Notes: generated by a model from the sequence alone, not told the origin. DNA of 64,000 nucleotides from Pycnococcus provasolii (GCA_938743325.2 OW568872.1:434001-498000), one strand, 5' to 3'; counted from the first letter of the stretch, positions 9,477 through 19,780 are shown. A program made the numbers and translations.

Positions 9477-10751
9477 TTAACTGCGTTTCTTCTTTCCGTT
9501 CTCCTTATTTAGTACGTAAGTTGTCCCTCCCGCGGCAATCAGCAGTGCGCCAGTCACCTTGCCATGATCAAGGCATGATCGACGCGCCTTGCCGGTTCCG
9601 TTTGCATCGCAGAAAAACAAGTGAGCAGCGACGGACACGGTGGCTGTGCGAAGCGCGTTCACCAAGCCTGTGCCATTCGCACCAAACCCACCGCGCGCGA
9701 CGGATATGTAAATTTGCGAGTGAGCAAGACTGCAGACTCCATTGAAAGCGTACAACAGCAATGCGGACTTCAGTGTCCACCCTTCCTTGGCGAGTGGGGC
9801 GGTGACATACTCGTTCCAGCGTGGGATGGTCATAATGCACACGTACGACGCGAGCGCAAGCACTCCTAAGCTCACCTGACACAGCTGAACGAACGCGCTA
9901 GACAGTGGTGCATGACGAGTACGCGGCATGCGGTGCATCCTCTCGAGGAGCACTGTGCTCACGTTGAAGCTGAGCGTCATCGCGACGCTGAGTGCAAGTC
10001 CGATTCCTACGTCGCCACTTCCGCCTTTGCCGCTGAGTGTTCGAAAAGCGTCTCGGAACGCCTTTTGGGAAGCGACGGCGACGCCCGCGAAAGCGATGGC
10101 CATTCCCACACCTTGTCCCGTCGTAGGCACGCGTCCGAGCACGGCATACGAAAGAGCGGCCATGACGATGATGCTGGTTGAGTACACCACCTGGTTGAGC
10201 GCGGTTCCTGCTCGTGGCACAGCCGCGAAGCTGAGCGCGAATCCAGCGACGTAGAAGATGGATATGAACGCGAGGTGTATCGCTTGCGCTGTGGACACTT
10301 TCCTCTTCGCCTTGGTTGTGGCTGTGCTGGAAGCTGCTAGCATGCGTGGAATGAGTACGACAAGCTGCACGAGAAATTGCACGAGTAGGTGTAACTGTGC
10401 GGCTTTGTTGATGGGAACGTCCGCGACGTATTGTCCTAGGATGGATAGGTTCGTTCCACTTGCGAGGAGAGCGACGAGTCCGAGAACGTCTCCATATTTT
10501 GCATATAGGTTTGCGTGAACGTGTGAGGCACTAACTTTTGGAGTGGCAGGAGCAGACACCTTCTTCTTGGGAGCCGCCTTCGAAGACGAAGGTTTAGAAC
10601 GCGACTTAGAAGAAGGCGACGGCGAACGCTGACGTGTTGATTGCTTTGCTGGTGGAGTAGTAGGAGCTGCCGATTTTGACGAGTTGATTTTTGAGAAGTC
10701 ACCAGGTCGTGGTGACGCCGCACGTGGCCGACGACGAACGCTGACGGGCAT
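9477..10751 (-). CDS. drug/metabolite-transporter (EamA/nucleotide-sugar-transporter-like) membrane protein
   Basis: The product is about 424 residues. The first ~90 residues are basic, Ser/Pro/Lys-rich and disordered; they could be a plastid transit peptide or a cytosolic tail. About ten hydrophobic segments follow, including VLGLVALLASGTNLSILGQY, the AGTALNQVVYSTSIIVMAALSYAVL pair, and a late ANGTGLVNALRTATVSVAAHLFF segment. That topology is typical of the DMT superfamily (UDP-sugar or triose-phosphate transporters, UAA family). The substrate is unknown. It is convergent with the CDF gene, with 84 bases between stops. The ATG at 10751 begins a Pro/Arg-rich segment and is the first in frame. 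Confidence 0.75.
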   Translation of the reverse strand: MPVSVRRRPRAASPRPGDFSKINSSKSAAPTTPPAKQSTRQRSPSPSSKSRSKPSSSKAAPKKKVSAPATPKVSASHVHANLYAKYGDVLGLVALLASGTNLSILGQYVADVPINKAAQLHLLVQFLVQLVVLIPRMLAASSTATTKAKRKVSTAQAIHLAFISIFYVAGFALSFAAVPRAGTALNQVVYSTSIIVMAALSYAVLGRVPTTGQGVGMAIAFAGVAVASQKAFRDAFRTLSGKGGSGDVGIGLALSVAMTLSFNVSTVLLERMHRMPRTRHAPLSSAFVQLCQVSLGVLALASYVCIMTIPRWNEYVTAPLAKEGWTLKSALLLYAFNGVCSLAHSQIYISVARGGFGANGTGLVNALRTATVSVAAHLFFCDANGTGKARRSCLDHGKVTGALLIAAGGTTYVLNKENGKKKRS

Positions 10752-10907
10752 GACGAAAACAAGAGAGCTCTTTGCTTGACTCAAGTACGTGGCGGAAATT
10801 CAATTATTCAAATGATGGGGTGGGTTCAAACGATCTCAAACTCACCTCGGGAACAGACAACCCTATGAGTAACCCAATCGTAACCCTAACGAAGTTGAGT
10901 TTAGGGG

Positions 10908-11057
10908 TTCAAGAAAGGTTTCGGGGGTTCAAGAAAGGTTTCGGGGGTTCAAGAAAGGTTTCGGGGGTTCAAGAAAGGTTTCGGGGTTTAGGTTAGGGGT
11001 TTCAAGAAAGGTTTCGGGGGTTCAAGAAAGGTTTCGGGGGTTCAATTTCAAGAAAGA
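10908..11057. repeat. 20-bp minisatellite in a divergent promoter
   Basis: The unit is TTCAAGAAAGGTTTCGGGGG. Four copies are followed by an interruption containing GTTTAGGTTAGGGG, then two more copies and a decayed one. Just before it (about 10880) lies GTAACCCTAAC. The 469-base gap between the DMT-type transporter and the GT21 gene holds nothing else recognisable. Confidence 0.85.
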
Positions 11058-11220
11058 TGTGATTCTGATCACCTATTCTGATCTCCCTCTTTTGGGAAGC
11101 GCCGCGATCATTCTTCACTTTCCTTTTGGGATTCCATTGTTCGAATAATAATCCCACATGGCGTATGTACATACACATGTTGAGAACAACAGTTAAGCTT
11201 AGTTGACTTCAGTTCAGGGG

Positions 11221-12660
11221 ATGTCCATGAAGATGAAGATGGAAGCAAAGTCGTCGGCGTCACATGTCATGGTCATGTTGGGAATGTTTCCAGGATATAT
11301 GTGTATGCTTTTGTCGTTTCTTATACTCTGCTCATTGATTCTCGGATGGATGCAACTCGCTCGGTGCCGTCTAACAGCCGCCAGAAGGATTCGTAACGCG
11401 AGAAATCATATTATATTAGGACACAACAAACCAGCTGATGATGATGATGATGCCTCCTCCTCATTCCCGTCGTTAGCCGTCATCCTACCTGTGCGTTCTC
11501 TGAAACCACACTCGATAGCGCGGTGGAAAAGACAACTTGCCGTGCGATACCGCGGTCAAATCAACTTCACGTTCGTCGTGGAATCCAAAACTGATCCCGC
11601 ATACGACGCCATACGAGACGAAATCATCATCAACAACAACAATAACAACAGCAGCAGAGAAAACTTTAACGCAAACGCAAACATCATCGTCGCCGGGTGC
11701 TGCTGTTCGAACGTAACGAGTCTGCGGTCGCAAAAAATTCACAACCAGCTGGCGGCGCTCTCGCAAACCAGCTCGGAGCTCGTGCTTTTTCTCGACGACG
11801 ACATGGAACTGCCGTCGCACGCGCTCGAGGCGGCGGCTCACGTGCTTCTCACAGACAAAAGGCCGTCGTTGTGCGTGACTGGCTACCCTTGCGACTACGT
11901 CGCAGACTGCCAAGCACCTGTGTGGGCGCACGCCGCCGCCGCATACCGCAAGGTGCTCAGTATCCCGTATGGATTCAGCGACGCTGCTGGATTCGTGTGG
12001 GGCGGATTCATGCTCATGCACCGCTCGGATGCGCGCGACGTCGCGCGCGAGTGGAGTGCCGGCGGCTACTCCGACGATCTCGTCGTCGCTGGCGTGGCTG
12101 CGAACACACAACGGGTCGTGCTGACGCCGTATACGCTCGCATTTCCCACGATCCATGATAGCACGACGTCGTGGATCGCGTACTGGAACTACCTGAGGAG
12201 ACAGTGCTACACGTGCTTCACATACACGAATGCGACCATGCATCGCGTGAACGCCACGATGGCTGCTGTGCACGTTGCCCTCTCGTTGCTAACCGGCATC
12301 GGAGCGACGATCGCCGTCACCACGCCCGGTTGGCCACTCGTGGCCTTCGTGCTAATCACGCTGGCGAGCGCGGCAAGCATTCGATCTGCCGATCTCGCCG
12401 TGTGGGAGCTGTACGTTACTGGATGCCGCGCGGCGGCACGTGTCGCCCCCGGCGCGTGGCATGACGTCGATGCCGCGACTGGATTTTCGCCCCCTCCCAC
12501 GTCACTCGTGCCGTACGTCAAGACCGCCGTGGCTGTCGTCTTCCACCAGTTTGTGATCGCCGCGGCGTTTGCGGTGACTTTCTTCCGGTCGGACGTCGTG
12601 TGGGGCGGGCGGAGGTACTGGTGTAAGGGTGGTCGCTTAAGTAAGGTTGACGTCTTGTAA
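11221..12660 (+). CDS. GT21 ceramide-glucosyltransferase-like membrane glycosyltransferase
   Basis: The product is about 479 residues. An N-terminal membrane segment (about residues 15-45) is followed by a GT-A domain with LAVILPVRSLKP, the metal-binding D-D-D-M within LVLFLDDDMELP, and GGYSDDLVVAG. A late basic R-R-Q-C-Y element matches the (Q/R)XXRW-type acceptor motif. C-terminal hydrophobic segments sit at about residues 350-410 and 440-465. This order is that of ceramide glucosyltransferases, which make glucosylceramide at the Golgi or ER. A poly-Asn stretch (about residues 138-145) interrupts the fold and is probably a loop expansion. Acceptor specificity is inferred from family only. 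Confidence 0.8.
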   Translation: MSMKMKMEAKSSASHVMVMLGMFPGYMCMLLSFLILCSLILGWMQLARCRLTAARRIRNARNHIILGHNKPADDDDDASSSFPSLAVILPVRSLKPHSIARWKRQLAVRYRGQINFTFVVESKTDPAYDAIRDEIIINNNNNNSSRENFNANANIIVAGCCCSNVTSLRSQKIHNQLAALSQTSSELVLFLDDDMELPSHALEAAAHVLLTDKRPSLCVTGYPCDYVADCQAPVWAHAAAAYRKVLSIPYGFSDAAGFVWGGFMLMHRSDARDVAREWSAGGYSDDLVVAGVAANTQRVVLTPYTLAFPTIHDSTTSWIAYWNYLRRQCYTCFTYTNATMHRVNATMAAVHVALSLLTGIGATIAVTTPGWPLVAFVLITLASAASIRSADLAVWELYVTGCRAAARVAPGAWHDVDAATGFSPPPTSLVPYVKTAVAVVFHQFVIAAAFAVTFFRSDVVWGGRRYWCKGGRLSKVDVL

Positions 12661-13265
12661 AGTAACGTTTCCTGTACATATCGCCTATATACAGAGTGTT
12701 TCACATCCCTGGCAGCCATCTATTCCCGTTGGGTCAGGTCCTTGGGTGCTGCCGTGCGTGCCAGGTCACAGGTGGAAGGCGAGACGAAATCTTTTGAGGA
12801 GATCTTTTTGATTTTCGAGTTTCTGCAACGTCCTCCAGGCAGCCAGGTTGCACTGGTGCTCCACACTGACACATGGTATGCATTGTGCAACACTGGCAGA
12901 ATGCTGTGAAACAACCAACCCTGGCACTGGTGAATGGTGATCGACACCCAGTACTGGTCATGTGTGTGTTTGCGGCTTTGCGCTGGTCACCACCGCGATC
13001 TTGCACCTACTTCTACCCGCTTGTTGGACTTGCACCACCGGGCCGGGGGCGGCCGGGGCGGGCCAAGCCCAAGGGGGAGGGAAAGTGAGTTTTGGCGCAG
13101 AAATTCCTTGTGAGTTTTAGCCGTCCGTGCCAAACACGTGCGTGAAAGTCAATTTCAAAACGTCGCCGCTATCCTAAACGTAATAAGCGCGGACGTTAAG
13201 AGCAGTTAAGCTCGCCTATCCTCTGACCGCGTTTCAACCGCGTTAGTAGTTATACTGCTGCCGCT
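12661..13265. other. 605-base intergenic region, no gene supported
   Basis: Apart from a GC-rich patch at 13035-13080 and scattered CACTGG/CCAGTG words, I see no gene, repeat or conserved element. Short frames on the minus strand (about 75-90 codons) lack any coding signature. It presumably carries the promoter of the gene at 13266. Confidence 0.5.
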
Positions 13266-15863
13266 ATGATGATGGTGTGCCGTCGCAATGTGTTTTCTTA
13301 CGTGCTTGCTTTGCTGATGGTAATTGCCGCCGGGAGCGGGAATCAACACGTCGCGCTCGCTTGCCCCTACTTGAGCGCAATGGGCGCGGGCGCGCACCGC
13401 CGCCTCTTGGAGGAAGTGACGCAACTCGAAGGCTCGCCGTCCATGGAAAATAATGCGTTCATGGGACAGACGCTGCTCGCGGACTTCTTACCGGACACGA
13501 GTAGCAAACTACCTGGACTGGACTGGCTCGCTCAAGCGTCGACATACGTGGGCGAGGACGTGTGCTTGATTTCCATGCAGCAATTGCCTCCACCCAAGTC
13601 CACAGGCTACGACTACGGCGCAAGCGTGGAGGACTTGAGCTTCCTCATTGAGTGGGGCGACAAGTCTGTCAAGCGCTTCCACGACTTCACCGGGCCGGAC
13701 AAAAACGGAGGCTCCGTGTTCCTTTCTGCGTGCACAATTGGAAAAAAGGGTGCTGAGGCGGCTTGCAAGATCGGAGTTGAGGGTACGCGCTATTGCGACC
13801 CTTCAATTGCGCAGACGTCGACCGCGTGGTCTCAAGCGATTGTAGGATGGCGCGTTAACACGACCAATCTCGAGCAGGCGAGGCAAGTACTCACTGGCTG
13901 GCGTTCAGAGCACAGCGGCCATCTCACACCGATGACGTGGTCGATGGCGGGTGGTGACCTTGCTTCGGGTGGCAGCGTTAATCGAGGGTGGGGCAACGAC
14001 GGCGGACTGCGTTCGAAATTGGTGAGGTGCAGTTCCATTGATCCCAAGTTCATGTATCCAACGCACAGTGGCGCCGCAAACCTTGACAAGATGTGCGACT
14101 ACACCGCACCCGGTGAAACGACGACGTTCGCTCAGCAACTGCTCGCTTATTGGGAGTCGCTCTGCTCCGAATACCCCCCGAATGGTTCGTGCGGCACGGG
14201 ATCGACGCCTCCGCCGCCTGCGGCTACTCCGACGCCACCGCCGCAGGAGGCCACTCCGGATCCTCCGACGCCACCGCCGCAGGAGGCCACTCCGGATCCT
14301 CCGACGCCACCGCCGCAGGAGGCCACTCCGGATCCTCCGACGCCACCGCCGCAGGAGGCCACTCCGGATCCTCCGACGCCACCGCCGCAGGAGGCCACTC
14401 CGGATCCTCCGACGGGGTCGTTCCCTCAATGCACCGAGGCTGGACAGACGTGGTGGGACCGGGACTTTGGCCCTGGGGAACGCGCGTACGTCGTGGAGCC
14501 TACCCAGGCCCCATCATGGACGGCGCTCAAGACGCAATGCCTGCCGAAGGCGAAGAGTGGTGGCGTCTTGGACCCCGCCGTGGAAACGATGATGCAGCGC
14601 AGCATGTTCTGGCAATTTGGCAAGCTCGCGTGCAGAGCGTTGCCCGAACAACTTGGTTTCTCGCGCGCATCGGATAAAAGCTTGAATGCCGGCACGAACC
14701 CGAACCGCACGACGTGCGAAGCATATGCTGCCGCCGCTGCTGGAGGCTCCTCATGCGACTACCCCGGGCCTCCCGAAGGCATGGAACTCATCGCAGAGCG
14801 GGGTAGTGCACAGGACTCGTGGTACGGTCCATTGCTTCAGATTCCCCGCGTGAACAATGAGGAGGTGGGCGCCCCGAATTTCGACGCCACGGAGAAGGTG
14901 ACGCACAGTCTGCTGGGGGGCGTCTCCGGCACCAAGGCGTGCACGTATGGAAACAAGTTTTACTATGACGGCGGAGTCATGGGCGAGGTGAAACGCGGGA
15001 CGCAGCTCACATACCGCACCTTTCAGTTCAAGAACGATGTGGCGCGCAAGCAGGCGCTGATGGCGTCGACCGACACCGTCAACCCGGGGCTGAAGTACGC
15101 TGGGAGCTTTTCTGGATCGAACGGCTGCGACCTGGAAGTGGTCCTGGAGCTCGGATTGATGAATGGCGGTGGACTCAACGTCATGGGCTCCATCCCGCTG
15201 GAGAGCATGGCTCTGGAGCGCGAGCTCGCCGTGCGCGGCTCCGTCAAGGTATGCAAGACGGATACCGAGATCATCGTGCTCGCGGGGGTCAAGGAGCTGC
15301 GCGAGGCGCAGAATTTGGTTTACAACCCAGAGTGCGAGATCGGGGACCGCGAGATCATCCGCTTCTCGCGCAACTTCATCTGCAAGGCGACCGGTCAGGC
15401 GGTGACCGCAGACATGGTGTTCCATACTCAGGACGGCGAAACGATGGACATTTCGGACGACTGCTCGAACCCGACGCCGTACCTGGCAGGGCCGAACAAA
15501 AAGATGAAGCTGCACGAAGCGGCCTCCTTTACCATGAGTCTTGACGCGGTTAGGGCGCCCACGAGCTGCGGGGCGATGTATTGGGACCCGCTCCTCGCGC
15601 CGCTCGACTTTGCGGTCCCCGTCAACAAAATATATACGAACCACGGCGGTGGCGGTGATGAGACACCGGCGCCGACGCCGACGACGACGCCGACGACGAC
15701 ATCCTCTCCAACTTCTGCACCGACAAGTCCACCGAAAAACGCCGTAAAGACCACCACCGCGACCGCGAAGACGAGTGGCGTTTATACTCTAAACCCATTC
15801 CCTGTCAGCGTCGTCACGATCCTAGGAGCGTGCTGGGCGTGCTTTGAACTACTAATGCTCTGA
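13266..15863 (+). CDS. large secreted/cell-surface protein with Pro-rich tandem repeats
   Basis: The product is 865 residues. An N-terminal signal peptide (about 1-32) is followed by an ~300-residue Cys-containing domain. Next come five copies of the 12-residue unit PPPQEATPDPPT, then a second ~400-residue domain with paired cysteines. A Thr/Pro-rich stalk and a hydrophobic C-terminus (VVTILGACWACFELLML) complete it. The end resembles a GPI-attachment signal or a single membrane anchor. The Pro/Thr repeats suggest an extracellular spacer like those of algal hydroxyproline-rich wall proteins. I do not recognise either globular domain. The first ATG of a run of three is used; the signal peptide starts there. 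Confidence 0.75.
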   Translation: MMMVCRRNVFSYVLALLMVIAAGSGNQHVALACPYLSAMGAGAHRRLLEEVTQLEGSPSMENNAFMGQTLLADFLPDTSSKLPGLDWLAQASTYVGEDVCLISMQQLPPPKSTGYDYGASVEDLSFLIEWGDKSVKRFHDFTGPDKNGGSVFLSACTIGKKGAEAACKIGVEGTRYCDPSIAQTSTAWSQAIVGWRVNTTNLEQARQVLTGWRSEHSGHLTPMTWSMAGGDLASGGSVNRGWGNDGGLRSKLVRCSSIDPKFMYPTHSGAANLDKMCDYTAPGETTTFAQQLLAYWESLCSEYPPNGSCGTGSTPPPPAATPTPPPQEATPDPPTPPPQEATPDPPTPPPQEATPDPPTPPPQEATPDPPTPPPQEATPDPPTGSFPQCTEAGQTWWDRDFGPGERAYVVEPTQAPSWTALKTQCLPKAKSGGVLDPAVETMMQRSMFWQFGKLACRALPEQLGFSRASDKSLNAGTNPNRTTCEAYAAAAAGGSSCDYPGPPEGMELIAERGSAQDSWYGPLLQIPRVNNEEVGAPNFDATEKVTHSLLGGVSGTKACTYGNKFYYDGGVMGEVKRGTQLTYRTFQFKNDVARKQALMASTDTVNPGLKYAGSFSGSNGCDLEVVLELGLMNGGGLNVMGSIPLESMALERELAVRGSVKVCKTDTEIIVLAGVKELREAQNLVYNPECEIGDREIIRFSRNFICKATGQAVTADMVFHTQDGETMDISDDCSNPTPYLAGPNKKMKLHEAASFTMSLDAVRAPTSCGAMYWDPLLAPLDFAVPVNKIYTNHGGGGDETPAPTPTTTPTTTSSPTSAPTSPPKNAVKTTTATAKTSGVYTLNPFPVSVVTILGACWACFELLML
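14235..14414 (+). repeat. 36-bp coding minisatellite, five copies
   Basis: Five tandem 36-base units encode the PPPQEATPDPPT repeats of the surrounding protein. They appear identical or nearly so at the DNA level, implying recent expansion or homogenisation. Confidence 0.95.
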
Positions 15864-15912
15864 GCTAACTTAAGATATGGATAATTGAGTACTGTAACTA
15901 AGAATCAGGAGG

Positions 15913-15929
15913 CTAACCCTAACCCTAAC
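15913..15929. repeat. short telomere-like CCCTAA array
   Basis: CTAACCCTAACCCTAAC lies in the 148-base gap between the secreted-protein stop and the EcsC gene, about 85 bases upstream of the latter's ATG. Confidence 0.75.
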
Positions 15930-16011
15930 TCCCCCCCTCATCGGGTCCGACGTTGGATTCTCGGCGTTGCCAGCACTCTCCATCACGCGTGCACGAGGTG
16001 AAGAAGAAAGT

Positions 16012-17524
16012 ATGTCGTCGGCGGAAGCTCCAGCGGTCTCGCTCGACTGGCGTCTCGGCGAGGATATCGTCGCAGATGACGACTCCGGCTCCTCATCCAA
16101 GGCGCGAGACTCGGCCTCCGTTTCGGCCGCTCCACCTGTTGGTGCTGTGGATGCAGGCAACGGTGAGGCCGCTGACGGTGAGGACAGTGAGGCCGCTACG
16201 ACGAATCAAGGCGGCGAGGTGGCAGAGTCGGCGAAAGCGTCGTTGGACTCGTCGGAGGTGGATGCACTGCTCGATGTCGGTCGAATGCGTAAGTTTATAC
16301 CTCTAGCCATCCGTGGCGGATTAACGACAGTCACTAACCTTCTAACACACTACGATAAATAAAATAGTCATATCGCTCGGTGCTGCAGCGGTGCCAGTGG
16401 ACGATCCGACGAATGGCGGTGTCGACTTTGCTGGTGACCTTACCGCATGCTTGGATACCGTCGAAAGACTAAGACGGCAGGATGCGACGACGCCCGAATC
16501 CGTATCGCACGCACAGGCGGCCGTGCGATCTGCGCATGCGAAAGTCGCTTTCTGGAAGTCGCTGAAGGACAGTGACCAGCCCGCGGTATCCAGCCTGTAT
16601 CGCCTCATGAAGCTGGCTATTGAAGGTGGCGGAACAAATTTGTTCGACTCGGCGCGTGCGCTCGCGACGCGCTACAGAGCTCAAGGAGAAAACGTCACTC
16701 AGCGTGCCAAGGCGGAAGAGATGCTCGCATGGCAAGCGGCTGGCACATTCGGCTCGGGTTTTGCGTCAGGTGTTGGTGGCATTCTGGCACTTCCAGTCAC
16801 GATGCCCGCTGGCCTTGCCGCCAGTCTTATTCTCGCGCTGCGGCTCGCGGCTTCCATAGCAATCTTGGCTGGAGAGGACCCACTGTCCCCGCGCGTGGCT
16901 GCGGAGATTATGGCATCCGCCTTCGGCTCAGAGGTTATTGAGGAGGAGGAGGGCGCAAAGCAGCACGACGATGGTGTGCTTGCCGACGTGTCCGCTCGCG
17001 CGCCGGATGCAAAGAATCTTGGCGAATACGCCGCCATGCGTGCAGCCATCGCATTGCCGAGAGCATTTACGGTGGAGGCAATCAAAGGCGTTGTTGGCAG
17101 AGCGGCTCGCGTAACCGCCGCGCGTGTGGCAGCAAGTAGCGCTGCGCGCACGGGAGCTTTCGCCACCGCCGCTGCACTCCCTTTACTTGGAGGCGTCGTT
17201 GGAGGTGCCATCGACTCGGCATTTACCGCGACAGCCGGACACCGTGCTCTTGCCCGCTTTTTCCCCGCAAGCGGAGATGCCGCACCTGGCACCGCCGTTG
17301 CTGAGCAGGTGGAGCAAGCGCGTGCCGCCGCAGCCGCATGGGCCTTCGAGGGATGGGGCTCCGCCGTTGCCGCCGTTGGGAGCGCTTTTGACAAAATGGG
17401 CAAGGGTGTCGACGCGACCCTCGATGGCTGGGCTGCGGCACCGGCCTTTCCGCAGTCGGCTGCGTCAGCAATCCAGAAGAAGCAAGAAGAGAGCAACGCA
17501 AATCCCAAGGCATCCTCCTCTTGA
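16012..17524 (+). CDS. EcsC-family protein
   Basis: There are two exons, 16012-16288 and 16368-17524, with a 79-base AT-rich intron (GTAAGT...TAG). Splicing gives ...VGRM-LISLGAAAVPVDD..., 477 residues in all. Exon 1 encodes an acidic, disordered, Ser/Asp/Glu/Ala-rich head. Exon 2 has a helical lead, then a hydrophobic hairpin (GILALPVTMPAGLAASLILA) followed by RLAASIAILAGED. Later comes GAFATAAALPLLGGVVGGAIDSAF and the Ala-rich C-terminus. These two glycine-rich hydrophobic blocks define EcsC proteins, which are known mainly from bacteria and of unclear molecular function. No signal peptide is evident. The ATG at 16012 is the first in frame, and exon 2 lacks an upstream ATG of its own. Confidence 0.8.
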
Positions 17525-17620
17525 AACAACGATGTGTGTATCAGCTGTGTAATGAATAAATAATTTTGATATAAACAATTGCTGTTAGAAATGAGCGGAG
17601 TGTTACATAAGCGGACCATC

Positions 17621-19780
17621 TCACGAAGCAGCTTCGCCCGACGAAGCCCCTTGCGTTTTGAGGAGAGCCTCAAGGAATCGACGATTCGTCGCTTCCTCCT
17701 TCTCCACCACTTCCGCAAGCATGGCGACGCGGCTGTCTAGCCGCCGCTGCGTGACGCGCATCTCATTCATTTCCTCGCGAAGAAGCGCTACCTCCTCTGC
17801 CGACGCCGCGTCATGCTCAAGTCTCCCGATTCGATCCATGAGCGCCGCGCCTCTTGATCGCATCGTCTTCGCGCTCGCGCTTGCCGCCTCGGTTGCCACG
17901 GCCGATGCCGCCGATGCCTCGCCAGCCTTACCGTCCGCCGCGGCAACGCGTTCGCTTAGCATCGCCACACGCTGTTCGAGGCTCGCAAGAGCCTTCGATG
18001 CGTTGGATGCTACCGTCGTACTCGCCTGGTCGATTTGTGCCGAAACGCGAGCTTCGCTCTCTCGCGTGCGACGGCTCAAGCGAGCCTCCACCTGCGTTAA
18101 AATGCGCTGCGCAAGTGCACTCGGGTCGGCAATTGGCGAGGATGGCGAACCAATATTCTCGTCATCGCGAGATTGGGAATATTTTGGTGGTGAGGGGGGA
18201 CTTCCCATCCGCCCAGGTGCCGACGACGAGAACGCCGCACGCGAAGCCGTCGGTGTGCGCGGGTTTGCACCATAGCCACGTTGCGGCCGGTGTGCCTGAG
18301 CTGGATGTGCGGAAAGGTACGTGGCTGGTGGTGCACGAGATGCCGGTGCCGGTGCCGGTGCCGGTGCCGCCGCATGTGCTTTCGCAGAGGCGGATGGCGG
18401 TCTCGAGGGCTGCCGCGCTGCACCTGTTGTCCCAAATGCCGGTGTCGTGCCGCGCTCTCGCGACCTTGCGCGTGCCGCCGTGGCAGATGGCGTCCCACGT
18501 GGTGCAGGCGAAGGTTTCGCGGGTGCGGGTGCGGGTGCAAGTATTGGAATGTCCTTCCGTTCTCTACCGCGTGTCTGGTGCTGCTGCAGAGCATGCTTCT
18601 CCCTCTGTGGCTGATTGGCAAGCGGCTGTTCATTCATATCCACCGCCTTCGGCGCGGCCACAGCTCTAGAGATGGCGCGCTGCTGTGGAAGCGGCACCGC
18701 GTCACCGCCAGCATTTGCCACGTCTCTCACGTACCGGTTCACAGCAAGAGCGCGCGCGACAGCTGAACTTTGCGCATGGCTGATTCCGGGTCCAAGATCC
18801 ACCTCCTCGAGCATCGGACGTAGCCGCACAGCCTGCACCAACGGCGCAAGATCGTCGTCGTTGCCAACGTTAGCTTGAAAGCTTTGCAGGTCAGTTCGGC
18901 ATACGCGCAGGAGGTTGGACGCTTCGTGAAGCTCGGCGGGTGAAAGGCGTTTCGCGTCGGAAAGGTCAAGTCTTAGCAGGCTCGTGTGCTGTACGGCGCC
19001 CCGCAGAACTGCGGCGATGCCTCCGCCGCCGTACCTTAGGCTGGTGAGGTTAACCATGCCCGCGTCGAGTGCTCCTCCGAGAGCGTTTCCAGCCTCCATT
19101 GCGTCCTTGCAGCACCCTGCAACGTGCAACGTTCGCAGCGAGCTTAAGCTTGCTGCCGCGGCTACGAGGGGCACGAAACCTGCCGGCGTTACGGCGCCGT
19201 TGCCGTCGAGCTCGAGCACACTGACTCCGTCGCCGACGGCCAGCGCGGCTGCAAGCGCGGCTGCGCCCACGTCTGCGATTCCGCACCTGCTCGCCTCGAG
19301 GTGCGTGACCGACCCCGCGGGTGCTAGCATCGTCGCCAGTTCAGACGTGCCCGCGCACATGAGCGGGTTGTCCGACAGCACGAGCGTTCTGACGTGCTTG
19401 CAGCTGGGCGCTTTGAGCACGTCCTTGACGGCGAGCGCCGCGTGATATGACAGTCCGTTGTTGCTCAGGTCCAATAAGGTCAGGCTTGTGCTTTCTCTCG
19501 CTTTGAGCGCCTGGCACAGCACGAGTGCTCCAGCATCCTCGAGGGCCGCTGCTGCAAGTGAAAGTTGTGCAAGATTTTGAGATGCGTCCGACGGCGTGCT
19601 TATGCTAGCAACAGCACGTGTGACAGCTTTCCACGCGGGTGAGGACACGACAAAAGACGAGTCTGCCATGTCAAAGGTGGAAGGAGCTGCACGGTCACCA
19701 CCTGTAGCGGCCGCCGACGCAAATGACGACGCAGATGTGCTATTAGATGAACTTAAAGCATTACCGAAGAACGCACGCAT
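17621..19780 (-). CDS. leucine-rich-repeat (RI-like) protein with C-terminal coiled coil
   Basis: The product is about 719 residues. The first ~40 residues are Ser/Ala-rich. Residues 60-360 form ribonuclease-inhibitor-type LRRs, seen as LTLLDLSNNGLSYHAALAV, VRTLVLSDNPLMCAGTSELA, VTHLEASRCGIADVGAAAL and LLRLDLSDAKRL. A disordered Pro/Ala/Arg/Ser linker (about 390-560) is followed by a long coiled coil (about 570-700) from RILTQVEARLSRRTRESEARVSAQ to the end. This LRR-linker-coil layout resembles CEP78/centriolar or axonemal LRR proteins, but no family-specific motif fixes that. It is convergent with the EcsC gene, with 96 bases between stops. The ATG at 19780 is the first in frame; DNA upstream is A-rich. 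Confidence 0.75.
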   Translation of the reverse strand: MRAFFGNALSSSNSTSASSFASAAATGGDRAAPSTFDMADSSFVVSSPAWKAVTRAVASISTPSDASQNLAQLSLAAAALEDAGALVLCQALKARESTSLTLLDLSNNGLSYHAALAVKDVLKAPSCKHVRTLVLSDNPLMCAGTSELATMLAPAGSVTHLEASRCGIADVGAAALAAALAVGDGVSVLELDGNGAVTPAGFVPLVAAAASLSSLRTLHVAGCCKDAMEAGNALGGALDAGMVNLTSLRYGGGGIAAVLRGAVQHTSLLRLDLSDAKRLSPAELHEASNLLRVCRTDLQSFQANVGNDDDLAPLVQAVRLRPMLEEVDLGPGISHAQSSAVARALAVNRYVRDVANAGGDAVPLPQQRAISRAVAAPKAVDMNEQPLANQPQREKHALQQHQTRGRERKDIPILAPAPAPAKPSPAPRGTPSATAARARSRERGTTPAFGTTGAARQPSRPPSASAKAHAAAPAPAPAPASRAPPATYLSAHPAQAHRPQRGYGANPRTPTASRAAFSSSAPGRMGSPPSPPKYSQSRDDENIGSPSSPIADPSALAQRILTQVEARLSRRTRESEARVSAQIDQASTTVASNASKALASLEQRVAMLSERVAAADGKAGEASAASAVATEAASASAKTMRSRGAALMDRIGRLEHDAASAEEVALLREEMNEMRVTQRRLDSRVAMLAEVVEKEEATNRRFLEALLKTQGASSGEAAS

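Noticed and set aside
12734-13006. Minus-strand Cys-rich frame of 90 codons
   Set aside because: No start context or domain; the frame merely follows CCA/TGC-rich DNA.
14147-14429. Frames antisense to the 36-bp coding repeat
   Set aside because: Multiple-of-three repeat length keeps all frames open; only the sense frame continues into globular, signal-bearing protein.
18321-18614. Plus-strand Gly/Ala-rich frame over the LRR gene linker
   Set aside because: It is the shadow of the Pro/Ala codons of the real minus-strand gene.
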